Part shown: piece by piece, positions 15,160 to 22,333 of the stretch
Position numbering within the stretch: position 1 is the stretch's first letter
How the letters are laid out: the number at the start of each line of letters is the position of its first letter
NCBI GenBank assembly: GCA_031263345.1
Contig: JAISFY010000057.1
Span: 1 to 22,716 of the forward strand
Direction of reading: 5' to 3'
Length of the DNA stretch: 22,716 nucleotides
Source of the DNA: Holosporales bacterium
GTDB taxonomy: Bacteria; Pseudomonadota; Alphaproteobacteria; RUG11792
Notes under the pieces: model-generated
Told to the model about the DNA's origin: nothing
Database searches by the model: none
Seen by the model: the letters and a program-made list of their open reading frames with translations, nothing else
Made by a program: the position numbers and the translations under genes

Positions 15160-16632
15160 ATGAATAATGCATTACTGCTATGTATCTTGGACGGGTTTGG
15201 ATACAAACCTGATCGATTCGGAAATGCTACACTATCGGCTGAGTTTATAACTAATTTGATGAGATCTAGTAGAACGATCTTCTTGAATGCATCAGGCGAA
15301 TCTGTCGGTTTACCGGCTGGACAATGCGGAAATTCTGAGGTCGGGCATTTGACGATTGGAGCTGGTCGAATCCTAAAGCAGAAGCTTCCTCTAATTACGG
15401 ATGCGATTAGTACTGGCAAATTAGATAATAACGCAAAGCTTAACAATTTTTTGAATACACTGGATGGCAATACTTGTCATGTTATGACCCTTTTTTCGAA
15501 TGGTGGAGTACACTCAGATATTACTCACTTCTTCTGGGCAATCGATTACCTTCGCCAGAAAAATGTCGTCGTTAGAGCTCATTTGTTTTTGGACGGTCGA
15601 GATGTTGGATACAGGGATGCTCTCGGACTTTTAGGAGCAGCCCTCGAATCTGGTCGTTTAAAACTTTCTGAAATTGCCACAATTCAGGGGCGATTTTTTG
15701 CGATGGATAGAGATAATAGATGGGATCGTACTCAGCTAGCCTTTAATGCGATCGTTCGGGCTGAGGCCGATTATAGGACTGATGATCCAATCGTTCTGAT
15801 TAGGAATTTCTACGATTTGGATGTTACTGATGAGGTAATTCCTCCGTTTATCGTTGCGAGCTATAAAGGTGCCTGCGTTAATGATGGGTTTTGGATGCTC
15901 AATTTTAGAACGGATAGAGTTAAGCAGATTCTAACAATGCTGCAAGGTAGTAATTTTAAAGTCTTGAATATGGTAAGTTGCGATGAGAAAATTGATTCAA
16001 TGGCAGCTGTATTATTTGAGCAAAAAGAAGTAAAGAATACCCTTGGAGAAGTGATCGCAAGAAATGGCCTTAAACAACTAAGGGTGGCAGAAACTGAAAA
16101 ATATGCCCATGTAACATACTTTTTTAATGGCGGGATGAATGTTATATATGAAGGCGAAGAACGGATTCTCATCCCGTCACCGGGGGTCAACGATTATTCG
16201 AAAACTCCGGATATGTCCGGCGAGCAGGTGTCACGAGAGGTAATTAAAGCGATGAAATTATCTAAATATGAAGTTATCATCGCAAATTTTGCAAATGCAG
16301 ATATGGTTGGACATACTGGAAATTTTGAGGCGACGAAAAGTGCCTTAATATCCCTGGACTCTTATGTCCGAGACATCGTGATGGCAGCGCAACGATCCGG
16401 GTATACAGTCATTTTAACAGCCGATCATGGAAATGCAGAAAATATGATAAATGATGATAATTTGATGCATAAATCACACACTTGCTCGAAGGTGCCATTT
16501 ATATTACTCTCACAGTCCCAGGATTTTCAATACGAGCGAGACGGAGGGCAGTTATCTGATATTGCCCCGACAATCCTCAACATTTTAGGAATTGACGTTC
16601 CGTACGGAATGACAGGTAGTAGTTTGATTTAA
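15160..16632 (+). CDS. gpmI: 2,3-bisphosphoglycerate-independent phosphoglycerate mutase
   Basis: Interconverts 3- and 2-phosphoglycerate in glycolysis using two Mn ions and a serine phosphoenzyme. The 490-residue product is slightly shorter than usual (about 510). Seen: LCILDGFGY with metal-binding Asp11, the nucleophile Ser59 in GLPAGQCGNSEVGHLTIGAGR, FLDGRDVGYRDA, FFAMDRDNRWDR, NFRTDRVKQI, RVAETEKYAHVTYFFNGG, NFANADMVGHTGN and TADHGNAE near the C-terminus. Variations are Cys for Met in QMGNSEVGH and VGY for the usual TPP after DGRD. No Shine-Dalgarno is apparent; a T-run and TAAT lie just before the ATG. Confidence 0.97.
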   Translation: MNNALLLCILDGFGYKPDRFGNATLSAEFITNLMRSSRTIFLNASGESVGLPAGQCGNSEVGHLTIGAGRILKQKLPLITDAISTGKLDNNAKLNNFLNTLDGNTCHVMTLFSNGGVHSDITHFFWAIDYLRQKNVVVRAHLFLDGRDVGYRDALGLLGAALESGRLKLSEIATIQGRFFAMDRDNRWDRTQLAFNAIVRAEADYRTDDPIVLIRNFYDLDVTDEVIPPFIVASYKGACVNDGFWMLNFRTDRVKQILTMLQGSNFKVLNMVSCDEKIDSMAAVLFEQKEVKNTLGEVIARNGLKQLRVAETEKYAHVTYFFNGGMNVIYEGEERILIPSPGVNDYSKTPDMSGEQVSREVIKAMKLSKYEVIIANFANADMVGHTGNFEATKSALISLDSYVRDIVMAAQRSGYTVILTADHGNAENMINDDNLMHKSHTCSKVPFILLSQSQDFQYERDGGQLSDIAPTILNILGIDVPYGMTGSSLI

Positions 16633-16648
16633 AAAAAAAGTCTCTAGA

Positions 16649-16679
16649 TTTTTATTTGGCGTTGCGCCTAGAAAAAAAA
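16649..16679. other. Hairpin flanked by T and A runs between gpmI and the MotA-like gene
   Basis: GGCG-TTG-CGCC (16658-16668) forms a 4-bp core extended by imperfect T-rich and A-rich flanks (T run 16649-16657, A run 16672-16679). An intrinsic terminator on the plus strand should be followed by T residues; here GTCATGATC follows, so terminator activity after gpmI is uncertain. Confidence 0.3.
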
Positions 16680-16703
16680 GTCATGATCATATAAAATAAG
16701 CGT

Positions 16704-17849
16704 GTGAGATATATTCAGATAAACCGTTCAGTGTTATCTATGGCGTTGAGCTCATCAGGTTTTTGTTTTTTCAGAATTTCTATATTTTTATCGATGATCG
16801 CTTGGATGGTGGTCGTTTTGTTTGGGGTCTTAAAAAATGCTTTTTTATATAATATTCAGATTAATTCAGTAATTTTATTAAGTTTAATTTCTGGCATCAT
16901 ATTTATTTATTTTGGGATTTTTAAATACAATAGAGAATATTCGAAGCTGATGAAGTTTGATACATTACCCAAATCTGAAATAGCAAAATTGACTTTTTTA
17001 CGACCGCTTAGTTTGTATATTTCCAGGAATAATAGAATCATTTCGCAGGCTAAATTACAGACCGTTTTAAGTAGCATTGAAGCCAGGATTGATAATTTTT
17101 CCGTAATACCGAAGTATATATCTGGGGTATTAGTTTTCCTCGGGCTTTTAGGAACGTTTTGGGGATTGTCACACACAATCAGCAATGTCGCGAACATAAT
17201 TGATAATCTTGGAATTGAAAATGCGGATGCGGCCGGATCTTTCGGGAAGCTTAAGGACAGTCTCAAAATCCCTCTTTCGGGCATGGGAATCGCCTTTGGT
17301 TGTTCTCTTTTTGGTCTAACTGGGTCTCTTATCTTGGGCTTCCTGAACGTTAACTTCAAAAAGGTAGCCGATGCCTTTTTTGGAAAGGTCGAAGAATGGA
17401 TAACGAAAAGTACTGTTAGCTTCGATGCTGTCGATAATGCTCAAGAATACCACGGTCAAATCTTTTCGATGGGGTTGCTCGAGAAGACGATCGAGACCGT
17501 ATATGCCTTTCAGAATCAGTTAAGGGAACTGGATGATGATCGGTTAAACTTGGCCAATATGCAAAGCGAGACATATCAAAGAATTTTGAAAATTTCGGAG
17601 ATTTTGGCAGCGAATCAAAATCTTGTTAAAGTCATGAACGAAAATCAGCTGGAATTTCAAAATACTGTAAGAAAAATGTCAGATACTTTCTGGCAAGATA
17701 TATCCGATAAGCTTACGTCCATAAATAATACGCTGAGCTCGATTGCTCACAATTCCACTACGAATCGTGATTATGTAGTCGACAATCTTGGGAAAGATAT
17801 CAGATTAATTTCTAAAACTCTTTCTTCGTTAATGAGGGATGACCAGTGA
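16704..17849 (+). CDS. MotA/TolQ/ExbB-family proton-channel-like membrane protein
   Basis: A 381-residue inner membrane protein. Hydrophobic segments at about 25-43, 53-72, 139-160 and 187-215 give the four-helix topology of the family. The last two hold the conserved cores GVLVFLGLLGTFWGLSHTI and PLSGMGIAFGCSLFGLTGSLILGFLN, in which the TolQ/ExbB/MotA channel residues lie. The segment from about 216 to the end is cytoplasmic and largely helical, probably coiled coil. Alphaproteobacteria often encode such a protein next to an OmpA/MotB-type peptidoglycan-binding partner; none follows here, prfA does, with a GTGA overlap. The start GTG at 16704 is uncertain; an ATG at residue 13 is an alternative. 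Energy transduction to the envelope is inferred. Confidence 0.75.
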   Translation: MRYIQINRSVLSMALSSSGFCFFRISIFLSMIAWMVVVLFGVLKNAFLYNIQINSVILLSLISGIIFIYFGIFKYNREYSKLMKFDTLPKSEIAKLTFLRPLSLYISRNNRIISQAKLQTVLSSIEARIDNFSVIPKYISGVLVFLGLLGTFWGLSHTISNVANIIDNLGIENADAAGSFGKLKDSLKIPLSGMGIAFGCSLFGLTGSLILGFLNVNFKKVADAFFGKVEEWITKSTVSFDAVDNAQEYHGQIFSMGLLEKTIETVYAFQNQLRELDDDRLNLANMQSETYQRILKISEILAANQNLVKVMNENQLEFQNTVRKMSDTFWQDISDKLTSINNTLSSIAHNSTTNRDYVVDNLGKDIRLISKTLSSLMRDDQ

Positions 17850-18934
17850 GCTCAGATTTTAGAGGGAAATTAAATTCGATTCTTGAGAAATATGAATCGA
17901 TCGAAAAACAATTGAGCGAACGGGGAGACTTTGATCAAAAAGAGTATGTAAAATTGTCAAAGGAGTTATCTGAACTATCTGATATAGCAAAGGAAATAAG
18001 ATTACTTTTTAGTAGGGAAAAAGATTTACGAGATAACATTGAAATTTTAGAATCGAGTGAAGATCAGGAGTTAAAAGAACTAGCTGAAGCCGAGATTTCT
18101 GATATCAGGGCGGCTATATCTGATATTGAGAACAGAATCAAAATTCTACTTTTACCGAAAGATATCGATGATGAAAAGGGAGCAATCCTGGAAATAAGAG
18201 CAGGAACGGGGGGAGATGAAGCCGGTCTCTTTGCTGCCGATCTGTTTAGGATGTATGAATTGTATGCCGTTGTGCAAGGATGGAATTTTGAAGTTTTGGA
18301 GTTTTCAGATAGTGGAATAGGGGCGATAAAAGAGGCGAGTGCGAGTATTTCTGGCAAAGGAGTATTTTCTAGATTGAAATTTGAATCCGGTGTGCACAGG
18401 GTTCAAAGGGTACCGGAAACGGAGGCGTCAGGTCGTATTCATACTTCCGCGGCAACCGTGGCCGTTTTACCCGAACCTGAAGAAGTTGATATTCAAATTG
18501 ATGCAAAGGATCTTCTAATCGATACGTTTAGAGCCTCAGGGGCTGGTGGACAACACGTCAATAAAACGGACAGTGCCGTTCGAATTACTCACATCCCAAC
18601 GGGAACGGTCGTAGCCGTTCAAGATGAAAGATCTCAACATAAAAATAAAGCTCGAGCCATGAAAATACTGCGCTCTAAGATTTATGAAAATGAAAAAACG
18701 AAGATGGAGTCGTCGAGATCGGAGGCGAGGAAGGATCAGGTAGGAACTGGGGATAGATCAGAGAGGATCCGAACGTATAACTTTCCTCAAGGAAGAGTAA
18801 CAGACCATCGAATAAATTTGACGATTTATAAGTTGGAAAAAGTAATGGACGGCACCGCTCTCGATGAAGTTATTGAAAAGTTAATAGAATACTATCAAGC
18901 TGAAAAAATGAAGAACTTACATATAGGCGAATAA
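17846..18934 (+). CDS. prfA: Peptide chain release factor 1
   Basis: Recognises UAA and UAG stop codons and triggers peptide release. The 362-residue product has the normal RF1 length, the stop-codon-reading PxT motif as PET (190-192, in RVPETEASGRIHTSAATVAVLPE) rather than the RF2 SPF, and the catalytic GGQ (234-236) in RASGAGGQHVNKTDSAVRITH. The N-terminal domain (1-110) is helical, as expected. The GTG start overlaps the preceding stop (GTGA). The methyltransferase gene prmC, often next to prfA, is not adjacent here; the regulator gene on the opposite strand follows. Confidence 0.97.
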   Translation: MSSDFRGKLNSILEKYESIEKQLSERGDFDQKEYVKLSKELSELSDIAKEIRLLFSREKDLRDNIEILESSEDQELKELAEAEISDIRAAISDIENRIKILLLPKDIDDEKGAILEIRAGTGGDEAGLFAADLFRMYELYAVVQGWNFEVLEFSDSGIGAIKEASASISGKGVFSRLKFESGVHRVQRVPETEASGRIHTSAATVAVLPEPEEVDIQIDAKDLLIDTFRASGAGGQHVNKTDSAVRITHIPTGTVVAVQDERSQHKNKARAMKILRSKIYENEKTKMESSRSEARKDQVGTGDRSERIRTYNFPQGRVTDHRINLTIYKLEKVMDGTALDEVIEKLIEYYQAEKMKNLHIGE

Positions 18935-18954
18935 AATCAGTGAAATGGGAAAAG

Positions 18955-18988
18955 ATACTCGGAGACACGTAGGATATTCTCCGAGTAT
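18955..18988 (-). terminator. Hairpin between prfA and the convergent regulator gene
   Basis: ATACTCGGAGA and TCTCCGAGTAT form an 11-bp perfect stem with a 12-base loop. On the minus strand it is followed by CTTTTCCCATTTC, a weak U-tract, so it best serves the regulator gene; on the plus strand no T-run follows, though the stem could still protect the prfA mRNA end. Confidence 0.55.
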
Positions 18989-19002
18989 TCGATCGGAGTT
19001 AG

Positions 19003-19455
19003 TCAAGCGACTCGAAGCTTCTTCCTACCGGAACTTCCGAGCCCAGTCGTTTTGGCTATAACACTTCGCCTCCTAGCATAGTTTGGGGAAACGACAGGAT
19101 AATCTAGAGGTAATCCCCACCGTTCTTTATACTGCTCGATCGTCATTCCATATACAGTGCTTAAATGCCTCTTAAGCATTTGCAGCTTCTTACCATCCTC
19201 TAAACATACGATATAGCCATCATAAACGGATTCTTCAATTGGAACAGCCGGTGTTAATGACGGTTTGTTCCTAACATTGCTAGCTTCCCTTCTAACATCG
19301 ACTACTGCCAGGAATAGTTTTTTCAAAACTGACCCGATCTCATCGATCGAAACGGGATTGTTAGACATATACGCTGAGGCTAACTCGATTGTGAGATCAA
19401 GGATCGCATCCTGTGACATCTCATCCTGCACTGTCAAATTCTCGGACTTCTCCAT
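19003..19455 (-). CDS. Ros/MucR-family transcriptional regulator lacking the fourth zinc ligand
   Basis: Alphaproteobacterial DNA-binding regulator of the Ros/MucR type, often a repressor of virulence, surface or cell-cycle genes and of itself. The 150-residue product has the N-terminal oligomerisation segment (ILDLTIELASAYMSNNPVSIDEIG, about 18-41), a variable linker, and the DNA-binding domain VCLEDGKKLQMLKRHLSTVYGM...YKERWGLPLDYPVVSPNYARRRS (83-131). Ligands Cys84, Asp87 and His97 are present, but the positions where Ros (second His) and MucR (first His) carry the last ligand are Tyr102 and Val101. I chose the ATG with GGGAG 9 bp upstream; an in-frame ATG at 19497 would lie almost on the predicted transcription start. 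Confidence 0.9.
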   Translation of the reverse strand: MEKSENLTVQDEMSQDAILDLTIELASAYMSNNPVSIDEIGSVLKKLFLAVVDVRREASNVRNKPSLTPAVPIEESVYDGYIVCLEDGKKLQMLKRHLSTVYGMTIEQYKERWGLPLDYPVVSPNYARRRSVIAKTTGLGSSGRKKLRVA

Positions 19456-19505
19456 CGCTGAATTCTCCCATCTAAAAAATACAAATTCACCACTCATAGT
19501 GTTGT

Positions 19506-19538
19506 ATTATACAAAAAAGTGCAATGCAACAAAAAAGT
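19506..19538 (-). promoter_or_regulatory. Regulator promoter with tandem ACTTTTTTGT repeats
   Basis: The minus strand has a perfect -10 TATAAT (19511-19506). ACTTTTTTGT occurs twice (19538-19529 and 19520-19511) with an 18-bp period, covering the -35 to -10 region; between them is TTGCATTGCA. No good -35 hexamer is seen. The layout suits autoregulation by the encoded Ros/MucR-type protein. Confidence 0.55.
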
Positions 19539-19539
19539 A

Positions 19540-19853
19540 ACTAATACATCAACTTTCATCACAGATCTTTATATAGTGTAAAAATATCATGTTAATATTG
19601 GATAGATATGGAAGTTAAATTGATTTTGCTAAGTTCTTTAAATTCTAAGTTTGAAAAATTTAAAAAAACTAGTCTATTTGAAATAAAATTATACTAAAAA
19701 GATGGATCACGCACTTATGATCGGTTGCTTCTGTGATGGTGATAGTTATTATAAATGATTATTTAGTATGATGTCCATTTTTAATTTATTTTTTTTGCAC
19801 TTTATTTTTTTGCTGTAGTTAATCTTAAGTGGGGTTGAGTACCCATGGTAATG
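19540..19853. other. AT-rich divergent intergenic region, no gene found
   Basis: The gap between the regulator and the efflux operon holds no ORF with a credible ribosome binding site. It is very AT-rich, with a T-dominated tract at about 19779-19813 that includes TTGCACTTTATTTTTTTG (19795-19812), resembling the TTGCACTTTTTTG of the regulator promoter on the other strand. It probably serves as a binding region for an AT-preferring regulator. Confidence 0.4.
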
Positions 19854-19882
19854 TTGACAAGTTGATTATCTAGATGTATAAC
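19854..19882 (+). promoter_or_regulatory. Strong sigma-70-type promoter of the efflux operon
   Basis: TTGACA (19854-19859), a 17-bp spacer and TATAAC (19877-19882): a consensus -35 and a -10 with one mismatch, the best plus-strand promoter in the window. The 5' untranslated region would be about 57 bases, with GGGAG before the GTG start of the adaptor gene. Confidence 0.8.
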
Positions 19883-19946
19883 AAGGCAGCGTAACTGTTC
19901 GAATCAAGATCATTTTATAGACGACGGAAGGGAGACGATACGTAGC

Positions 19947-20684
19947 GTGAGTAGCAGGAAGGTTATGGTTATTCTGGGAATAGCGCTTATTTCTGGCGGT
20001 TTCGCCGTGTATAAGCATCTACTAGGCTCTAATCAATCGTTTATGTATGCTGGAACTTTGGATACGACGAAGGTTACCATTTCATCAAAGGTGGCTACCG
20101 ATATTATATACTTCCCGAATGAAGAGGGGGACCGAGTTAAAAAGGGGGATGCGGTTGCTAAGTTAAATGACGAGCATTTTAGGATAGCATCTCAGCAGGT
20201 AGATGCTGATTTTGAGAGGTGCCGTGTTCTTAGGAAAGGAAAGGTCATTTCTCAAGCTGATTTTGATAAGATCAAAAGAGCAAAAGAGGAAAATGATTTA
20301 AGTATTAGGAATTGCGAAGTAAAAGCACCGATTGACGGAATAATCGTTACAAAATTTAAACAATGTGGTGAGTATCTTAGTCCAGGATCCAGTATAGTCT
20401 CCATTGTTAATCCAAGTAATATTTGGGCATATTTTTACGTTCCGTACGATATAGTTTATAAACTTAAGGTTGGAGATGAAGTTAACGGTTTTCTGCAAGA
20501 GGCTTCTGGAAAAGTGTTTAAAGGGATTATCGTAAAGATTAATGAGGAAGCTGAATTTACCCCTAAGAATGTTCAAACGAGAGAAGAGAGAACTCGGCTG
20601 ATATTTGGGGTTAAAGTTCGTTTTGAAAATAAGGATCTAGAATTAAAACCTGGAATGACCGTGGAGACTGATTTTGCCCAGTAA
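19947..20684 (+). CDS. HlyD/YbhG-type membrane fusion protein
   Basis: Periplasmic adaptor of an ABC efflux system. The 245-residue product has an N-terminal membrane anchor (about 5-21), a first lipoyl half (ATDIIYFPNEEGDRVKKGDAVAKL), a very short helical hairpin (about 76-122), a second lipoyl half (CEVKAPIDGIIVTKFKQCGEYLSPGSSIVSIV) and a beta-barrel domain. The segment AEFTPKNVQTREERTRLIFGVKV is a feature of the E. coli YbhG group. The hairpin is much shorter than in YbhG (about 330 aa), so docking to an outer membrane TolC channel may be altered or absent. GTG start. The next gene overlaps by 11 bp. Confidence 0.88.
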   Translation: MSSRKVMVILGIALISGGFAVYKHLLGSNQSFMYAGTLDTTKVTISSKVATDIIYFPNEEGDRVKKGDAVAKLNDEHFRIASQQVDADFERCRVLRKGKVISQADFDKIKRAKEENDLSIRNCEVKAPIDGIIVTKFKQCGEYLSPGSSIVSIVNPSNIWAYFYVPYDIVYKLKVGDEVNGFLQEASGKVFKGIIVKINEEAEFTPKNVQTREERTRLIFGVKVRFENKDLELKPGMTVETDFAQ

Positions 20685-21414
20685 TCGAGGTGTTGCCATC
20701 AAAATTCAAGATTTAAGAAAAAGTTTTGGAAAAGTTAAAGCACTTGATGGAATTTCGATCAATTTTGCCCCAGGAATACTTCACGGAATAATAGGGCCAG
20801 CTGGCGCTGGGAAAACGACTCTCCTTAGGTTAATGTTGTCTCTTTTAGAAAAGGATAATGGAAGTATTAATTATTATATCGACGGGAAGGAAGTTGAATT
20901 TGAAAGTATTATGCCGGATTCGGCATATATGCCAGAAAAGCAGAGCCTATACGCTGATCTTTCAATCGAAGAGCATTTGAAGTTTTTTGCGAGCATGTAC
21001 GGATTGGATCATCAGACGTATCTCGATAGATCGCGTAATCTTCTCGAAATGACTAGGTTAGGCAAGTTTCTTGGCAGACAAACCGGAAAATTATCCGGTG
21101 GGATGTATAAAAAAGTTGGACTGATGTGTGCTCTACTGAGGGCTCCGAGGATTATGTTACTAGATGAACCAACAAACGGAGTTGATCCGATAAGTCGCCG
21201 AGAATTTTGGGATATTCTCAATGATTCGACGAAGAACTATATTACGGTTATAATGACGACGGCGTATATGGATGAGGCTGAAAGGTGTGAATGTGTTCAC
21301 CTTTTGGAGGGAGGGCACGTTATAGGAAGTGGGGAACCGAGATTCCTTTTAGAATCTGCTTCAGTCGAAAATTTTGATGAATTTTTTATCAAAAGAGATA
21401 AAGGGAATGGATAA
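20674..21414 (+). CDS. ABC transporter ATP-binding protein (equivalent to the YbhF N-terminal half)
   Basis: Cytoplasmic ATPase of the efflux system, 246 residues. Motifs: Walker A GPAGAGKTT (41-49), Q-loop MPEKQSLY (Gln90), signature LSGGM (140-144), Walker B MLLDEP (Asp164, Glu165), D-loop VDP. The switch His is Ala197 (MTTAYMDEAE); as I recall, the first ATPase domain of YbhF/RbbA-type double ATPases has the same change, so it is probably a family trait. In E. coli YbhF the two ATPase domains are fused; here they are separate genes. TTG start, overlapping the adaptor gene. Confidence 0.9.
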   Translation: MPSNRGVAIKIQDLRKSFGKVKALDGISINFAPGILHGIIGPAGAGKTTLLRLMLSLLEKDNGSINYYIDGKEVEFESIMPDSAYMPEKQSLYADLSIEEHLKFFASMYGLDHQTYLDRSRNLLEMTRLGKFLGRQTGKLSGGMYKKVGLMCALLRAPRIMLLDEPTNGVDPISRREFWDILNDSTKNYITVIMTTAYMDEAERCECVHLLEGGHVIGSGEPRFLLESASVENFDEFFIKRDKGNG

Positions 21415-22333
21415 CTTCGTCGTGATCGTCAATCACTTGTACGTTAAGTTCGGTAATTTTTATGCTGTCAGTGATGTTAGTTTTTCTGTTAGATGCGGTG
21501 AAATTTTTGGTTTTCTTGGAGCAAATGGTGCCGGGAAAACGACTACCATTCGGGTTCTGTGTGGCCTTATCGTACCAACATCCGGGGAAGTAATAATCGA
21601 TTCTGAATACTTTATCAAAGGCAAAGAGAATCGTATTAAACAAAAAGTTGGGTATATGTCTCAGAAATTTACTCTATACGATGATTTGTCGATCGAAGAA
21701 AATTTAGATTTTACAGCCGCTTTGAGGCAGATTCCAGCCGATGTTTATTCAGCAAGGAAAAAACAGCTCTTCGAGTTTATAGGTTTTAATAAAAGTTCAG
21801 ATATAATTATTGCTGATCTGCCGGGAGGGCAAAAGCAGGAGATTGCTCTCATTGCTTCCATTTTACACGATCCGCAAATAGTCTTTCTCGATGAGCCGAC
21901 GGCCGGAGTTGCTCCAGCTTCTCGAATGAGATTCTGGGATCTGGTTAAAAAACTTTCCCAAACGGGAAAGACGATTTTTGTAACAACTCATTACATGGAT
22001 GAAGCGGAACATTGCAATAGAATTGCTCTAATGAGGACTGGAGAATTGATAGCTCTTGATACTCCAGAAAATTTAAAAAAAAATACATATCAGAAGCAAA
22101 TCTATTTACTTACACCAAAGGATAAAAATTGTCAGGGAGTTCTTATAAATCGGGCACAGGAATATTTTTCAATGTTTGAGCCGTATGGGCGGCATTTTCA
22201 TGCTATCGTGAGGGATGATATTACTGAGGAGAAAGTGGTTGGCATTGTTACCGATATATGTTTCGTAAAAAAAATTGAGCCATCGTTGGAGGATGTTTTT
22301 GTAAAACTCGTGGAAGAAGGCATAACTCAATGA
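21407..22333 (+). CDS. ABC transporter ATP-binding protein (equivalent to the YbhF C-terminal half)
   Basis: Second ATPase of the efflux system, 308 residues from the ATG at 21407 (8-bp overlap with the first ATPase gene; an upstream ATG at 21374 would overlap 41 bp). Motifs: Walker A GANGAGKTT (38-46), Q-loop YMSQKFTLYDDLS, signature LPGGQ (138-142), Walker B IVFLDEP (Asp162, Glu163), and the switch His195 in TTHYMDEAE. The D-loop reads GVAP, Ala169 replacing the usual Asp. A C-terminal extension of about 80 residues matches the drug-exporter type. With the first ATPase it should form a heterodimer in which only some sites keep the switch His. Confidence 0.92.
   Translation: MDNFVVIVNHLYVKFGNFYAVSDVSFSVRCGEIFGFLGANGAGKTTTIRVLCGLIVPTSGEVIIDSEYFIKGKENRIKQKVGYMSQKFTLYDDLSIEENLDFTAALRQIPADVYSARKKQLFEFIGFNKSSDIIIADLPGGQKQEIALIASILHDPQIVFLDEPTAGVAPASRMRFWDLVKKLSQTGKTIFVTTHYMDEAEHCNRIALMRTGELIALDTPENLKKNTYQKQIYLLTPKDKNCQGVLINRAQEYFSMFEPYGRHFHAIVRDDITEEKVVGIVTDICFVKKIEPSLEDVFVKLVEEGITQ

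Noticed and set aside
18955..18988. The prfA-side hairpin as an operator rather than a terminator
   Set aside because: An 11-bp perfect palindrome could bind a protein, but it lies between two convergent stops with a weak U-tract on the regulator side, so a terminator is the simpler reading.
19702..19758. 18-codon ORF (ATG GAT CAC GCA ...) in the divergent intergenic region
   Set aside because: There is no Shine-Dalgarno or convincing promoter, and ORFs of this size are expected by chance.
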